Shown piece after piece: positions 4,892 through 12,433 of a stretch of DNA of 12,439 nucleotides. A program made the position numbers and the translations under genes. Every line of letters begins with the position of its first letter. Within the stretch, counting starts at the first letter, position 1. The DNA is from Planctomycetota bacterium (GTDB taxonomy: Bacteria; Planctomycetota; Phycisphaerae; WQYP01). The stretch spans positions 1-12,439 of the forward strand of contig JAJZGH010000139.1 of assembly GCA_021798635.1 (NCBI GenBank). The letters are read 5' to 3'. Under the pieces are notes generated by a model. It had not been told where the DNA came from, searched no databases, and worked only from the letters and a program-made list of their open reading frames with translations.

Positions 4892-6088
4892 TTATACGGA
4901 TGTTTCTGCGTGGCCCTTTTCGAACAGCAACGCCTTGTGTTCCTGTTCGTGCAGGTTGTTAAATCTCTTTTTCAGATCTTCCATCCCGGGTTTATACGTC
5001 GGAAACTTCACGCATATTTGCGCCAGTAATTCAATCTCGGCGGCAAAATCCGCCAAGTGGATCGTCTCGCTGGCAATCATCGGCCCGGCGGATGGAATAC
5101 CATGATCGGCACCCGTGGCCGGAGTCTCGAGCATGTTGTGATAATTTCCAAGGGCCAGGCAGACTGCGCCGGTTTCATAACCGAAGGCATGGAACACTGT
5201 AGAATCGCAGGTGCCGCCGTCCATTAAGGCCCGTTGATATCGGAATTCTGAATCCTCATCGGCCACGCCGCCGGCGGTCATGGCCATGAAGCGCGTCAAC
5301 GCCGGGCTGAAGGTGCTGGTGCGGTCTCCCACACGAATCACCGGTCCGGCTCCCTGAACGGCCTGGGCCGTAGCCCGGCTGGTTTCCAGCCCTATGATGG
5401 CACCGTTGCGGGGAATTAAGCGCTGTCGCGCCGCTACGATGGCCCCGGCAAATCCCACCTCCTCCGCACGTGTCAGCAGGACCGTCACGTTGCATTTGGC
5501 TTTTAGCTCCAGCAACCGGTCCAGCACACACAGGCATGCGGCCACGCCCGCCAGATCATCGCACGCCCGGGCCATAAACATGTCATTTGATTCTGACGCA
5601 TCGGGTAAATTCCACGTGCCAACAGTCCCTTTCGGAATTTTTACGCCGCACGCGGCCAATTGTACGCGCATGGGATTCGATTTTTTTGCCGGCGCTACCT
5701 GCAGCACTTTTGTCGCCACCGACTTGGTCAATCCACCGCCACTGCCGTTGGCGGGCCATAATGCCACGGTCGCACCGGTAAAGCAGGAGGGCTTCACGCC
5801 GCCTCGGAAAATCGTATTGATTGTTCCGTCGCGTCCCATCCCGGTGACAATAAAGCCCGGATGGTCCAAGTGTGCCTCCAGCACCAGTGTGCGGGTCCCC
5901 TTGCGGCCGGTGCGATAATCCAAATGTATATTACCCGCCACATCTTCACGCCAGCGGATCGCCTTGGAGCGCCTCGCCGTGGCATGCCATTGCCGGACGG
6001 CCGCAGTCACCAGGTGTTCTCGATATGGTGCGGTGGGGGTGTCACAAAGAAGCGTTAAAATCTGATAAAAATCATTACGAAGCTTCAA
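4892..6088 (-). CDS. M42-like zinc aminopeptidase
   Basis: The 398-residue protein has the metal-site pattern of clan MH peptidases, closest to M42 (glutamyl aminopeptidase, TET). Candidate ligands are AHLDHPGF at 72-79 (H73, with D75 supporting), ARACDDLAG at 173-181 (bridging D177), TRAEEVGFAGA at 206-216 (general base E209, ligand E210), LETS (E235) and a late His in GNYHNM (H318). M42 enzymes usually have Asp at the E235 position. It probably trims N-terminal residues from cytoplasmic peptides; no signal peptide is seen. The start is TTG at 6088, chosen because AAGGGAG lies 7 bases upstream. It is the last gene of a minus-strand operon, 12 bases after the membrane-protein gene. A tail of about 30 charged residues after 367 extends beyond the typical fold. 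Confidence 0.8.
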   Translation of the reverse strand: MKLRNDFYQILTLLCDTPTAPYREHLVTAAVRQWHATARRSKAIRWREDVAGNIHLDYRTGRKGTRTLVLEAHLDHPGFIVTGMGRDGTINTIFRGGVKPSCFTGATVALWPANGSGGGLTKSVATKVLQVAPAKKSNPMRVQLAACGVKIPKGTVGTWNLPDASESNDMFMARACDDLAGVAACLCVLDRLLELKAKCNVTVLLTRAEEVGFAGAIVAARQRLIPRNGAIIGLETSRATAQAVQGAGPVIRVGDRTSTFSPALTRFMAMTAGGVADEDSEFRYQRALMDGGTCDSTVFHAFGYETGAVCLALGNYHNMLETPATGADHGIPSAGPMIASETIHLADFAAEIELLAQICVKFPTYKPGMEDLKKRFNNLHEQEHKALLFEKGHAETSV

Positions 6089-6095
6089 TTTATCG

Positions 6096-6102
6096 CTCCC
6101 TT
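6096..6102 (-). promoter_or_regulatory. ribosome-binding site overlapping the upstream stop codon
   Basis: On the minus strand AAGGGAG lies at 6102 to 6096, 7 bases before the TTG start at 6088. Its first two bases are the last two of the TAA stop (6103-6101) of the membrane-protein gene, an arrangement that favours translational coupling. Confidence 0.7.
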
Positions 6103-7819
6103 ATTGCCGTTTGATCAGCGGCTTGTCCCCATTGTCCACGGCGCCATCTGATGCGTCGGGGTAAATTTCATTGAGGCCCTGCCCATCGACGCTTCGCCGC
6201 AGCAGCAGATAGAGAATCGTGTTGCCCGCAAAATAATAACTTATCACATACGCCCCCAGCAGCGTTACCGCCAGAAACAGCCAGAAGTAAAGGAATATCG
6301 CCCCGATCGTTTCTGACCAGTTCATGGCCCACCAGTTAATCGGGGCAATTAATTCGCCAAAATGGGGCGGCTGCCACATGGCGTCGAGTTTCCCCCCGCC
6401 GGTGTTCCAGCCATGCAGCATACCAAATAACGTCATGCCCCAGCCCACAAATACATGCACGCCTGCCAGCAGCACATACATGGCAAACGTCAGAAATAAA
6501 TACGTCACCGCACCATATACCAGCAATAGCAGGGTGTAAAACAACATCCGCCATGGCCGGGCGTACACATAGCTGAAACTGCGGCTTATGGCGTCAAAGG
6601 AATCTGACCCTTCCACTGCCAGCGTAGGATAAATTAAATTTAGCCCGCCAATGGTTCCCAGCACCATCAGCATGATAATGAAACCGAGAATCAGAAATAC
6701 AACAAATATCGCCCCAATAAAAATTTCGCCCAGAAAGGGGATGGCTCCGACGAATGATAAAATCGTTAATACCAAGCCGGTTCCCAAAATGGTAACAAAT
6801 GGCAGCAGCGGCGCTTTAATAAACGATCCGAGATGGGAAATCGTAAACGCGATGTTGGCGGAAAAAGTCGGACGCTTGCCGGAAAATTCCAGGGCGGTTT
6901 GTCGGCATATCATCGCGCCAGCCAGAGCCGCCGCCATCAGGCTGATGCCTGCCAGCAGCAGTACGCTTAAAAGATAAAGCAAACGCCGAAGGAATAACCC
7001 CATACCATGCGCGGCTCCAATGGCCCGAACCGGAGCTGCTCCCGATATCAGCCAAGTGGGGGCGGTAATGAACATATTGGCCAAACACCCGACGATGGAA
7101 TTATTTTCCCACAGCCAATGGCGATTGGTCGGCAGAATCCCGGTTCCCACCTGCACCACCGCCTGCTGGGATTCCCCATTGGCCCCCCGCATTGGAGTCA
7201 GACGGAGCAATGCCGCGGTGTTACTTACCAGCAGGCCATATTCTCTGATTTCATATCGCATGAACGCGGAAAAAACTCCTCGCCCAACCATCGACTGTAA
7301 ATTACGCATGCGGTTAAGCAACTTCCGCGTCGCCTGACGCCGGGCTTGATTCTTTGTTGCCGCGTTTGCTCCCGCTTGTGAGGCGGCATGAACCGCCCGC
7401 GTAAAATGCCGCTCATAGCTCCCTTTTATCAGTTGATAGGCCGCTCCCGGATTTCCCGCCAATGCGGCGGTTTGGGCCAAGGTAATTGTCGGATCCTCAT
7501 GCTGTAGTAAATCCATGATTGCCTGCGTGCGGCTGGCGCGGTTCTGTTTGAGTAAATCATCGTAGTAGCCGGGGATTGGTGAATGGAATGCTGTAATCTC
7601 TCCCGGCATAACCTGGTAGCTCCACAGCACGTCAAACGCCCGGCCAGTGCAATAAACTACCAGAATCGCCAGCAGTGCGGTGACCATGCACGCGGGTTGA
7701 ATGGCCATGCGAAAAGCGCGAAACAAGGCGCTGAATTCAAATATGGAGCTGAATTTCACGTTTTCCAGCGTGAAATTCTGATAAGCCGTTTCCTGATTGG
7801 TCCGTCTCGGATCACCCAT
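6101..7819 (-). CDS. conserved-type polytopic membrane protein, function unknown
   Basis: The protein has 572 residues. Hydrophobic segments suited to membrane helices lie at about 40-58, 278-304, 337-362, 366-392, 425-455 and 503-529. Between the first and second lies a soluble region of about 215 residues, Ala/Arg/Gln-rich and probably helical at 95-175. The motif YPTLAVEGSDSFDAISRSF followed by SYVYARPWRM at about 397-424 resembles the loop-plus-helix seen in many uncharacterised multi-pass proteins of the YciC or glycerophosphodiesterase-membrane-domain type; that likeness is my impression only. No transporter or enzyme signature was found. The start is ATG 7819, with GAGG about 12 bases upstream. 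It lies 66 bases after nadK and is tightly coupled to the peptidase gene, so all three probably share one mRNA. Confidence 0.7.
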   Translation of the reverse strand: MGDPRRTNQETAYQNFTLENVKFSSIFEFSALFRAFRMAIQPACMVTALLAILVVYCTGRAFDVLWSYQVMPGEITAFHSPIPGYYDDLLKQNRASRTQAIMDLLQHEDPTITLAQTAALAGNPGAAYQLIKGSYERHFTRAVHAASQAGANAATKNQARRQATRKLLNRMRNLQSMVGRGVFSAFMRYEIREYGLLVSNTAALLRLTPMRGANGESQQAVVQVGTGILPTNRHWLWENNSIVGCLANMFITAPTWLISGAAPVRAIGAAHGMGLFLRRLLYLLSVLLLAGISLMAAALAGAMICRQTALEFSGKRPTFSANIAFTISHLGSFIKAPLLPFVTILGTGLVLTILSFVGAIPFLGEIFIGAIFVVFLILGFIIMLMVLGTIGGLNLIYPTLAVEGSDSFDAISRSFSYVYARPWRMLFYTLLLLVYGAVTYLFLTFAMYVLLAGVHVFVGWGMTLFGMLHGWNTGGGKLDAMWQPPHFGELIAPINWWAMNWSETIGAIFLYFWLFLAVTLLGAYVISYYFAGNTILYLLLRRSVDGQGLNEIYPDASDGAVDNGDKPLIKRQ

Positions 7820-7885
7820 CTTATTTGACGCCTCGCTGCAGGTTACCTGATTCCATTACCATTCCATTATTGCTTCTTAGTACTT

Positions 7886-8767
7886 TTAAGCACGGGGGCT
7901 TTGTGCCCAGTGCAGCTTGCTGCCTAACCTTTGCCAATGGGTAAGCGTCGGATTCTCGACCAGTTGCAGCGGCTTGGCCGCCCGACGCACCACCATATGT
8001 TGTCCCGCCACCAGTGGTTGACTTATCTGCCCGTCAAAACTTACATGTGTCCCGGAATTGACTCGGATTGGCGTAATGCGTATTTCCGTCTCAGCCGGCA
8101 CCACCACTGGGCGAAACGACAACGAGTGCGGGCAAATGGGGGTAATTACCAGCGCCTGGAGATCGGGGGAAATCAGCGGGCCGCCCGCGGAAAGATTGTA
8201 CCCGGTAGATCCCGAGGACGTTGACACTATTAAGCCGTCTCCACGAAACGTCGTCGTGTCCTCCCCGTTAATGGTAATGGTTAATTGTACCATTCGAAAG
8301 GGTATGCCCGCGTTAATGACGATATCATTCAGGGCGGCACAGTGAAAGGCGGGTGCCGCTGCCGGTTCCAGTTTTCCCGCTGCACCATCGGCCGCGCTTT
8401 CCGCAGTATTAATGATAGTTCCATCCAGCATCAGGCGCTGCGAAATTTGTAATTCTCCACTCAGGAGTCGCGGCAATTGGGTGCGAAATTCCTCCACTGT
8501 AAATGACGCCAGATATCCCAGTTTGCCAAAGTTAATGCCGACCAGAGCGGCCCTCATGCCGGTAATAAATCTGGCAGCCTGTAAAATCGTCCCGTCGCCG
8601 CCCAGAAGTATCAACACGTCAGGGTCGAACGCGTCAAATGCTTCGCGGGAAATCGTCGGCATCATTCGCACATCGTGCCCGACGTGGCCGCGCAGGGTTT
8701 CCAGCAGGTTCTGTGCCGCTGCTACCGCGTCCGATTTATCCAAATTAGGGGCCAAGGCAATTCGCAT
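7886..8767 (-). CDS. nadK: NAD kinase
   Basis: The 293-residue enzyme phosphorylates NAD+ to NADP+ in the cytoplasm. The signature GGDGT is at 56-60 (LLGGDGTIL), followed by GINFGKLGYLA at 77-87. The NAD-binding element reads ALNDIVI at 145-151, with Asp in place of the frequent Glu of LNE. The glycine-rich motif begins GDGLIVSTSSGSTGYN at 176. Length is normal. Residues about 119-140 form an Ala-rich insert of low complexity before the LND motif. The gene is first in the minus-strand operon; the start ATG at 8767 is followed by the expected beta-strand MRIALAPN. Confidence 0.93.
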   Translation of the reverse strand: MRIALAPNLDKSDAVAAAQNLLETLRGHVGHDVRMMPTISREAFDAFDPDVLILLGGDGTILQAARFITGMRAALVGINFGKLGYLASFTVEEFRTQLPRLLSGELQISQRLMLDGTIINTAESAADGAAGKLEPAAAPAFHCAALNDIVINAGIPFRMVQLTITINGEDTTTFRGDGLIVSTSSGSTGYNLSAGGPLISPDLQALVITPICPHSLSFRPVVVPAETEIRITPIRVNSGTHVSFDGQISQPLVAGQHMVVRRAAKPLQLVENPTLTHWQRLGSKLHWAQSPRA

Positions 8768-8800
8768 AACCCATCAGAATACCGGCGATTCACGCTCGCG

Positions 8801-8814
8801 GCCAGTGTACTGGC
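8801..8814. promoter_or_regulatory. perfect inverted repeat upstream of nadK
   Basis: GCCAGT-GT-ACTGGC is a perfect 6+2+6 inverted repeat, 34 bases upstream of the nadK ATG in the nadK/phoB intergenic region. It has no T-run and is too small for a stable terminator, so an operator is the likeliest reading. I recognise no known regulator site and found no convincing promoter hexamers on either strand of this region. Confidence 0.35.
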
Positions 8815-8961
8815 GACCCACGATTCCGGATTGGCTACGGATAGCGAATGATTAATTATGTGATAACTTTGTGTTAATCCTGTTGCGGAAGCTTGACGGG
8901 CGGTATCACGCCGGGGAAGGTGGGGGTAAAATAATAGCGTCTTACAGGCAAATGGAGTTTT

Positions 8962-9672
8962 ATGGCACGTAAGAAAAAAATACTGGTTGTGGATGATGAG
9001 CGCGATCTTGTCGATCTGATCGGCATGAACCTGCTGCGCCAGGGGTATGAGGCTGTGACCGCCCATGACGGAAAAATCGGGTTGGAGATGGCCCGTAAAG
9101 TGGCACCGGATTTAATTCTTCTGGACCTGATGATGCCGGGGCTGACCGGGCAGGAAGTCGCCACGCGCCTCAAGGGTGATCCGCAAACCGCCAACATCCC
9201 CGTGCTGATGCTCACGGCACGCGGCGAAGAAACCGACATTATCGTCGGTCTTTCACTAGGGGCTGACGATTACGTCACCAAACCCTTTTCCATGAAGGTC
9301 CTGATGGCCCGCATTGCGGCCGTGCTACGGCGAAAAGCCGCCACCGCGGAAGCCGGACAGCAGATTCTCAGCAACGGACCGATGGTTATTGATGAAGCCC
9401 GGCATGAAGTCACCTTGGAAGGCCGGCCCATCACGGTGACCCCTACCGAATTTAAACTGTTGACCGCTCTGGCTTTAGCCCGTGGGCGCGTGCTGTCACG
9501 CGATCAGCTTACGGATCGTGTGATGGGATCGGAAGTGTATGTAACCGATCGGGCCATTGATGTGCATGTTACGGCAGTGCGTAAAAAATTGGGCGATTAC
9601 CAATGGATGATCCACACCGTTCGCGGTGTGGGCTATAAGCTTCTGGAAACCAAAGAAGAAGCCGGCATCTAA
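8962..9672 (+). CDS. PhoB-like response regulator (OmpR/PhoB family)
   Basis: The protein has 236 residues. The receiver domain (about 5-122) has the acidic pair D11-D12, the phosphoacceptor D55 in LLDLMMPG, T85 in LTA and K107 in VTKPF. The winged-helix DNA-binding domain (about 136-230) includes TPTEFKLLTALA, GRVLSRDQL and the closing VRGVGYKL. All residues needed for phosphorylation are present, and the overall pattern is closest to PhoB, which activates phosphate-starvation genes in other bacteria. The start ATG has TGGAG 4 bases upstream. The gene is divergent from nadK and followed by a matching histidine kinase. No pst or phoU gene is in the window, so the phosphate role is inferred from similarity only. 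Confidence 0.85.
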   Translation: MARKKKILVVDDERDLVDLIGMNLLRQGYEAVTAHDGKIGLEMARKVAPDLILLDLMMPGLTGQEVATRLKGDPQTANIPVLMLTARGEETDIIVGLSLGADDYVTKPFSMKVLMARIAAVLRRKAATAEAGQQILSNGPMVIDEARHEVTLEGRPITVTPTEFKLLTALALARGRVLSRDQLTDRVMGSEVYVTDRAIDVHVTAVRKKLGDYQWMIHTVRGVGYKLLETKEEAGI

Positions 9673-9745
9673 AATCTTGTCGCTTTGCCCCGGGCAGTAA
9701 AACGCGGCCCTTGGTAACACTGCGGCCGAGACCAGCTTCAAACTG

Positions 9746-9769
9746 AAAAAAAGGTGTCAGGTACCTTTT
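9746..9769. repeat. REP-like hairpin between response regulator and kinase genes
   Basis: A run of seven A (9746-9752) leads into AAAAGGT, a 7-base loop GTCAGGT (9756-9762) and ACCTTTT (9763-9769); the arms AAAAGGT and ACCTTTT pair perfectly. Elements of this look, A-run plus GGTG..CAGG..CACC plus T-run, are in my memory common scattered palindromes near REP-associated tyrosine transposases. The short T-run on both strands would also allow a weak two-way terminator for the gene before it. Confidence 0.4.
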
Positions 9770-9817
9770 CCGCGGGGATTGTTGCGTCCTGTGTCTTTCA
9801 TGCGATGATTGGATCTT

Positions 9818-11272
9818 ATGATCCATGGACCTCACATGCTTATATCAGCACTTCTGGCAGTCATGCGATTGCCGGGTACGGATTCAACCCAGGCGGCCGT
9901 GTTGGCGGTTCTTGTGGCTGTATTGGCGGCTGCGACAGTGACATTGTTGCTGGTGCTGATTCAGCGGTATCGCATGGTAAAAGACATTATCCGCTGGCTG
10001 CGGATCCGGCGCATGGGGGAGCCGGAGCGGCCGCCTGTGGTTTTAGCCCACGCGCAGCTGGAACGGTTGGTACGCGAAATTCAAAGTCTTGCCAATGCTT
10101 CGGAACTGGAGCGCCGTGAACTGCGGGTGCAAAGCAGTTATCTGCAAACGCTTCTGGCGTGCCTCAATGATCCGGTGATTATTCTTGACCCCTCCGGTGT
10201 TCCGGTGCTTTCTAATCGCCGGGCGGTCGAGTTGCTGATCGCCCCCGCTGATCCGGATTCCCAAAACAGTTTACGGGAGTTTGCCGCCCAGACGACCGTG
10301 CAGGATATTACCCGCATCGCCTTACGCAGTCAGTCGCCGGTTTCGCGGCAGGTGCGCCTTACGGTTTTTTCACGTCCTCGCGTTTTGCAGATAACCGCAG
10401 CGCCTATTTCACCGGGGATTCAGCCGCGCGGTATTCTGCTGCTGTTGCAGGATCAAACCGAATTGCTGCAAAATGTCCAGATTAAAGCCGACTTCGCCGC
10501 CAATGCCAGCCATGAACTTCGCACACCGCTGGCCAGCATTCGGGCGGCGGTTGAAACCATCACTGAAGCGGGCTATGAAGATCATGTCACACTCAAGCGG
10601 TGTCTGGATATTGTCGGCGGTCATGTATTGCGATTGCAGCTTCTCGTGCAGGACCTTCTGGATCTATCGCGCACGGAAGACCCACGCGCCGTGGTACGCT
10701 ATGAGCCGATCAAACTTGAGGAAGTCCGCGAACTGATTTCCAGCATGTTCAAAAATCTGGCCGCCGAAAAACATCTGGACTTACGCTTTGAAATCGCTCC
10801 TGACGCGCAGACCATGCAGGGGGACGAACGTCTGGTATTACTGATCCTGAAAAATCTTGTTGATAACAGTTTAAAATTTACCACCGCCGGATTTATACAA
10901 GTCCGCTGGCTGCGGCAAACTCGGCTCGTGCGTAACGCTGCCAATAAATCCGACGTTCCCGATACCGGCGATACACAAGATATCATGATTCTGGAAGTGG
11001 AAGATACCGGCTGCGGCATTCCGCCGGAAGATATTAACCGCGTCTTTGAAAGATTTTATACCGTCAATCGCAGTCGCGGTGGCGCTGACCGTGGCACCGG
11101 CCTGGGGCTGGCCATTGTGAAACATGCTGTGGCAGCCATGGGCGGTGTAGTTGAACTGCACAGCCAAACCGGAAAAGGCACCATCATGCGGTGTATTTGG
11201 CCGCAGTCCCGCCAACCTCTCGCACCGCGCCGCCCGCCGGTTGAACTTAATTCCGCGTCGCCGGCCGATTAA
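9818..11272 (+). CDS. PhoR-like membrane sensor histidine kinase
   Basis: From ATG 9818 the protein has 484 residues. One clear membrane helix lies at about 26-48, then a basic linker, a likely PAS domain (about 102-212: YLQTLLACLNDPVIILDPSG...), and the HisKA helix with ASHELRTPL and phospho-His H232. The ATP-binding domain follows with N-box NLVDNSLKF (346-354), G1 box DTGCGIP (396-402), F-box VFERFY and G2 box GTGLGLAI (426-433), so it should be an active kinase partner of the upstream regulator. A loop of about 20 residues rich in Asn, Asp and Thr separates N-box and G1. An in-frame stop at 9806 is followed by TTG 9809, ATG 9818 and ATG 9836; none has a strong ribosome-binding site and I prefer 9818. 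It starts 145 bases after the regulator gene. Confidence 0.87.
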   Translation: MIHGPHMLISALLAVMRLPGTDSTQAAVLAVLVAVLAAATVTLLLVLIQRYRMVKDIIRWLRIRRMGEPERPPVVLAHAQLERLVREIQSLANASELERRELRVQSSYLQTLLACLNDPVIILDPSGVPVLSNRRAVELLIAPADPDSQNSLREFAAQTTVQDITRIALRSQSPVSRQVRLTVFSRPRVLQITAAPISPGIQPRGILLLLQDQTELLQNVQIKADFAANASHELRTPLASIRAAVETITEAGYEDHVTLKRCLDIVGGHVLRLQLLVQDLLDLSRTEDPRAVVRYEPIKLEEVRELISSMFKNLAAEKHLDLRFEIAPDAQTMQGDERLVLLILKNLVDNSLKFTTAGFIQVRWLRQTRLVRNAANKSDVPDTGDTQDIMILEVEDTGCGIPPEDINRVFERFYTVNRSRGGADRGTGLGLAIVKHAVAAMGGVVELHSQTGKGTIMRCIWPQSRQPLAPRRPPVELNSASPAD

Positions 11273-11277
11273 TCAGG

Positions 11278-11291
11278 CTGTCCCCAATTAT
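11278..11291. repeat. possible REP-type element remnant
   Basis: CTGTCCCCAATTAT sits just after the kinase stop codon. The string resembles, in my memory, the conserved end of another dispersed element often seen with REP-associated transposases. No paired arm is visible nearby, so this is a weak call. The rest of 11273-11400 holds only a small hairpin CTCAA/TTGAG (11361-11380) without a T-run. Confidence 0.15.
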
Positions 11292-11400
11292 GCGGCACGC
11301 ACTGTATTACGCGCGACGGGGCGACGCACGACGTGTCATCAAATGGAATTCCGCATGCAACTCAACGCTGCCGCATTGAGCTAACGGGGCGCATCATGGT

Positions 11401-12285
11401 TCATCGGGCCTTGACGGCGCGAAGGGCTAGAAATAGCGGAATTTCCCGGCGACTTTTGTCCAGTGCCGCAAAACGTATCCCCTGCGGCGGCATTTTTCCG
11501 CTGACCCACTCTTCCGTATGGTCAATCCAAAGCCCAGCGGAACCGAGCGTATTAATATAGGCCTGCAAGGGGCGATGAAATGTGGTTGTGGTTGGACTGG
11601 TATCGCGGCCGGGGTGCATGGCGATGGGTATTTTTTCCGAGGTAAGATAAGCATCCACCAGACGGTGTTGCATGGCGTGCTGCTGATCCCATTGCCAGCT
11701 CGATTGTTTAGGTATCCGGAAGCAAGGGTGCAGCAATACCACAACCAGTTTGCCGCCGGGTTTTAAAGCGTTGTAAATGCCCTGCCACACAGGAGAAAGC
11801 GGCGTGATATTGGCAATAGCCAAGACGCACGCCGCCGCATCAAAGGTACCGGGAACTATCGCGGCACATGCCGCCAGATCGCGCACATCCGCCTGATAAT
11901 ATTGTTCAAGAGATGTATTTTCCCGGCGCTCCAATGCCGCTTGAATCAATGAGCCTGCCAGGTCCACTCCCGCAATTTGCACACCACGCTTTGCCGCGGC
12001 GCGGCCTAACACCCCTTGCCCACAGGCGACATCCAGCAGATGCTCCCCCGGCTTGATATCCAGCATTCGCAGGACGCCGGGAATAATAAGCTTCTGATGA
12101 TGATCACTGCCGTCTTGCCCAACCAAGTCATCATACCATGACCCCACATGCCCCCAATGCGAATTTGGCTCATCAGATTGCTTGCCGTGTTTTGTTTGAG
12201 GCCTGAACGATTTTTCCGCCTCCGCGCTTCTGGGCGTTGACGGGCGTGTTCTATTAGCTTCAAATCGTTTGGTATTTTTTCTCAT
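11401..12285 (-). CDS. class I SAM-dependent methyltransferase
   Basis: From the ATG at 12285 the protein has 294 residues. The Rossmann-type core starts at about 42: HWGHVGSWYDDLVG, then motif I LLDVACGQGVLG (83-94), the acidic end of strand 2 GVDLA (106-110), QADVRDL (131-137), FDAAACVLAIANI (148-160) and LKPGGKLVVVLLHPCFR (174-190). This set is typical of small-molecule or lipid methyltransferases of the UbiE/MenG-like type; the substrate cannot be told. Residues 1-40 are basic and low in complexity. The frame stays open up to a GTG at 12423, with other ATGs at 12402 and 12339, but the residues upstream of 12285 look non-coding and run through the operator at 12409-12420. None of the starts has a good ribosome-binding site. 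Confidence 0.8.
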   Translation of the reverse strand: MRKNTKRFEANRTRPSTPRSAEAEKSFRPQTKHGKQSDEPNSHWGHVGSWYDDLVGQDGSDHHQKLIIPGVLRMLDIKPGEHLLDVACGQGVLGRAAAKRGVQIAGVDLAGSLIQAALERRENTSLEQYYQADVRDLAACAAIVPGTFDAAACVLAIANITPLSPVWQGIYNALKPGGKLVVVLLHPCFRIPKQSSWQWDQQHAMQHRLVDAYLTSEKIPIAMHPGRDTSPTTTTFHRPLQAYINTLGSAGLWIDHTEEWVSGKMPPQGIRFAALDKSRREIPLFLALRAVKAR

Positions 12286-12408
12286 ACGGTTGGAAATTTT
12301 AGCGGCTATCCAAAAGTTAGTCGAACCGCATTTTCTCATGCTCTGGCCCCACGGACAAGCGACATTGAAGGCGCGATGGGGTCCGGTAGGCTCCCGGCAC
12401 ATGAATAA

Positions 12409-12420
12409 TTGTGCGCACAA
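12409..12420. promoter_or_regulatory. LacI-type operator candidate, site at right edge
   Basis: TTGTGCGCACAA is a perfect 12-base palindrome, the most complete copy in the window, and shares the 15 bases AATAATTGTGCGCAC (12404-12418) with site 3 at 458-472. It lies just downstream of a possible minus-strand -10 element, or could serve a rightward gene outside the window. Confidence 0.6.
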
Positions 12421-12427
12421 CACAATA

Positions 12428-12433
12428 ATTGTA
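12428..12433 (-). promoter_or_regulatory. possible -10 element for the methyltransferase gene
   Basis: On the minus strand 12433 to 12428 reads TACAAT. A start at about 12421 would place the palindromic operator at +1 to +12. The -35 region is beyond the window edge and cannot be judged. Confidence 0.3.

Noticed and set aside
5394..5918. Plus-strand frame of 174 codons inside the peptidase gene
   Set aside because: Shadow of a well-supported minus-strand gene with zinc-site motifs; its own translation has no recognisable features.
7839..7869. Small inverted repeat CAGGT-T-ACCTG and the direct repeat ATTCCATTA (7850-7858 and 7861-7869) between nadK and the membrane-protein gene
   Set aside because: Short and without promoter or terminator context; likely chance or minor slippage.
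8412..8855. Plus-strand frame of 147 codons opposite nadK
   Set aside because: Antisense shadow of a clear NAD kinase; no start signal and no family resemblance.
8893..8932. TTGACG and TAAAAT as a promoter for the response-regulator gene
   Set aside because: The spacing of 28 bases is far outside the 16-18 range.
9754..10119. Plus-strand frame of 121 codons overlapping the start of the histidine kinase
   Set aside because: Gly/Ser/Cys-rich translation typical of a shifted frame, beginning inside the REP-like hairpin; the kinase frame carries all the motifs.
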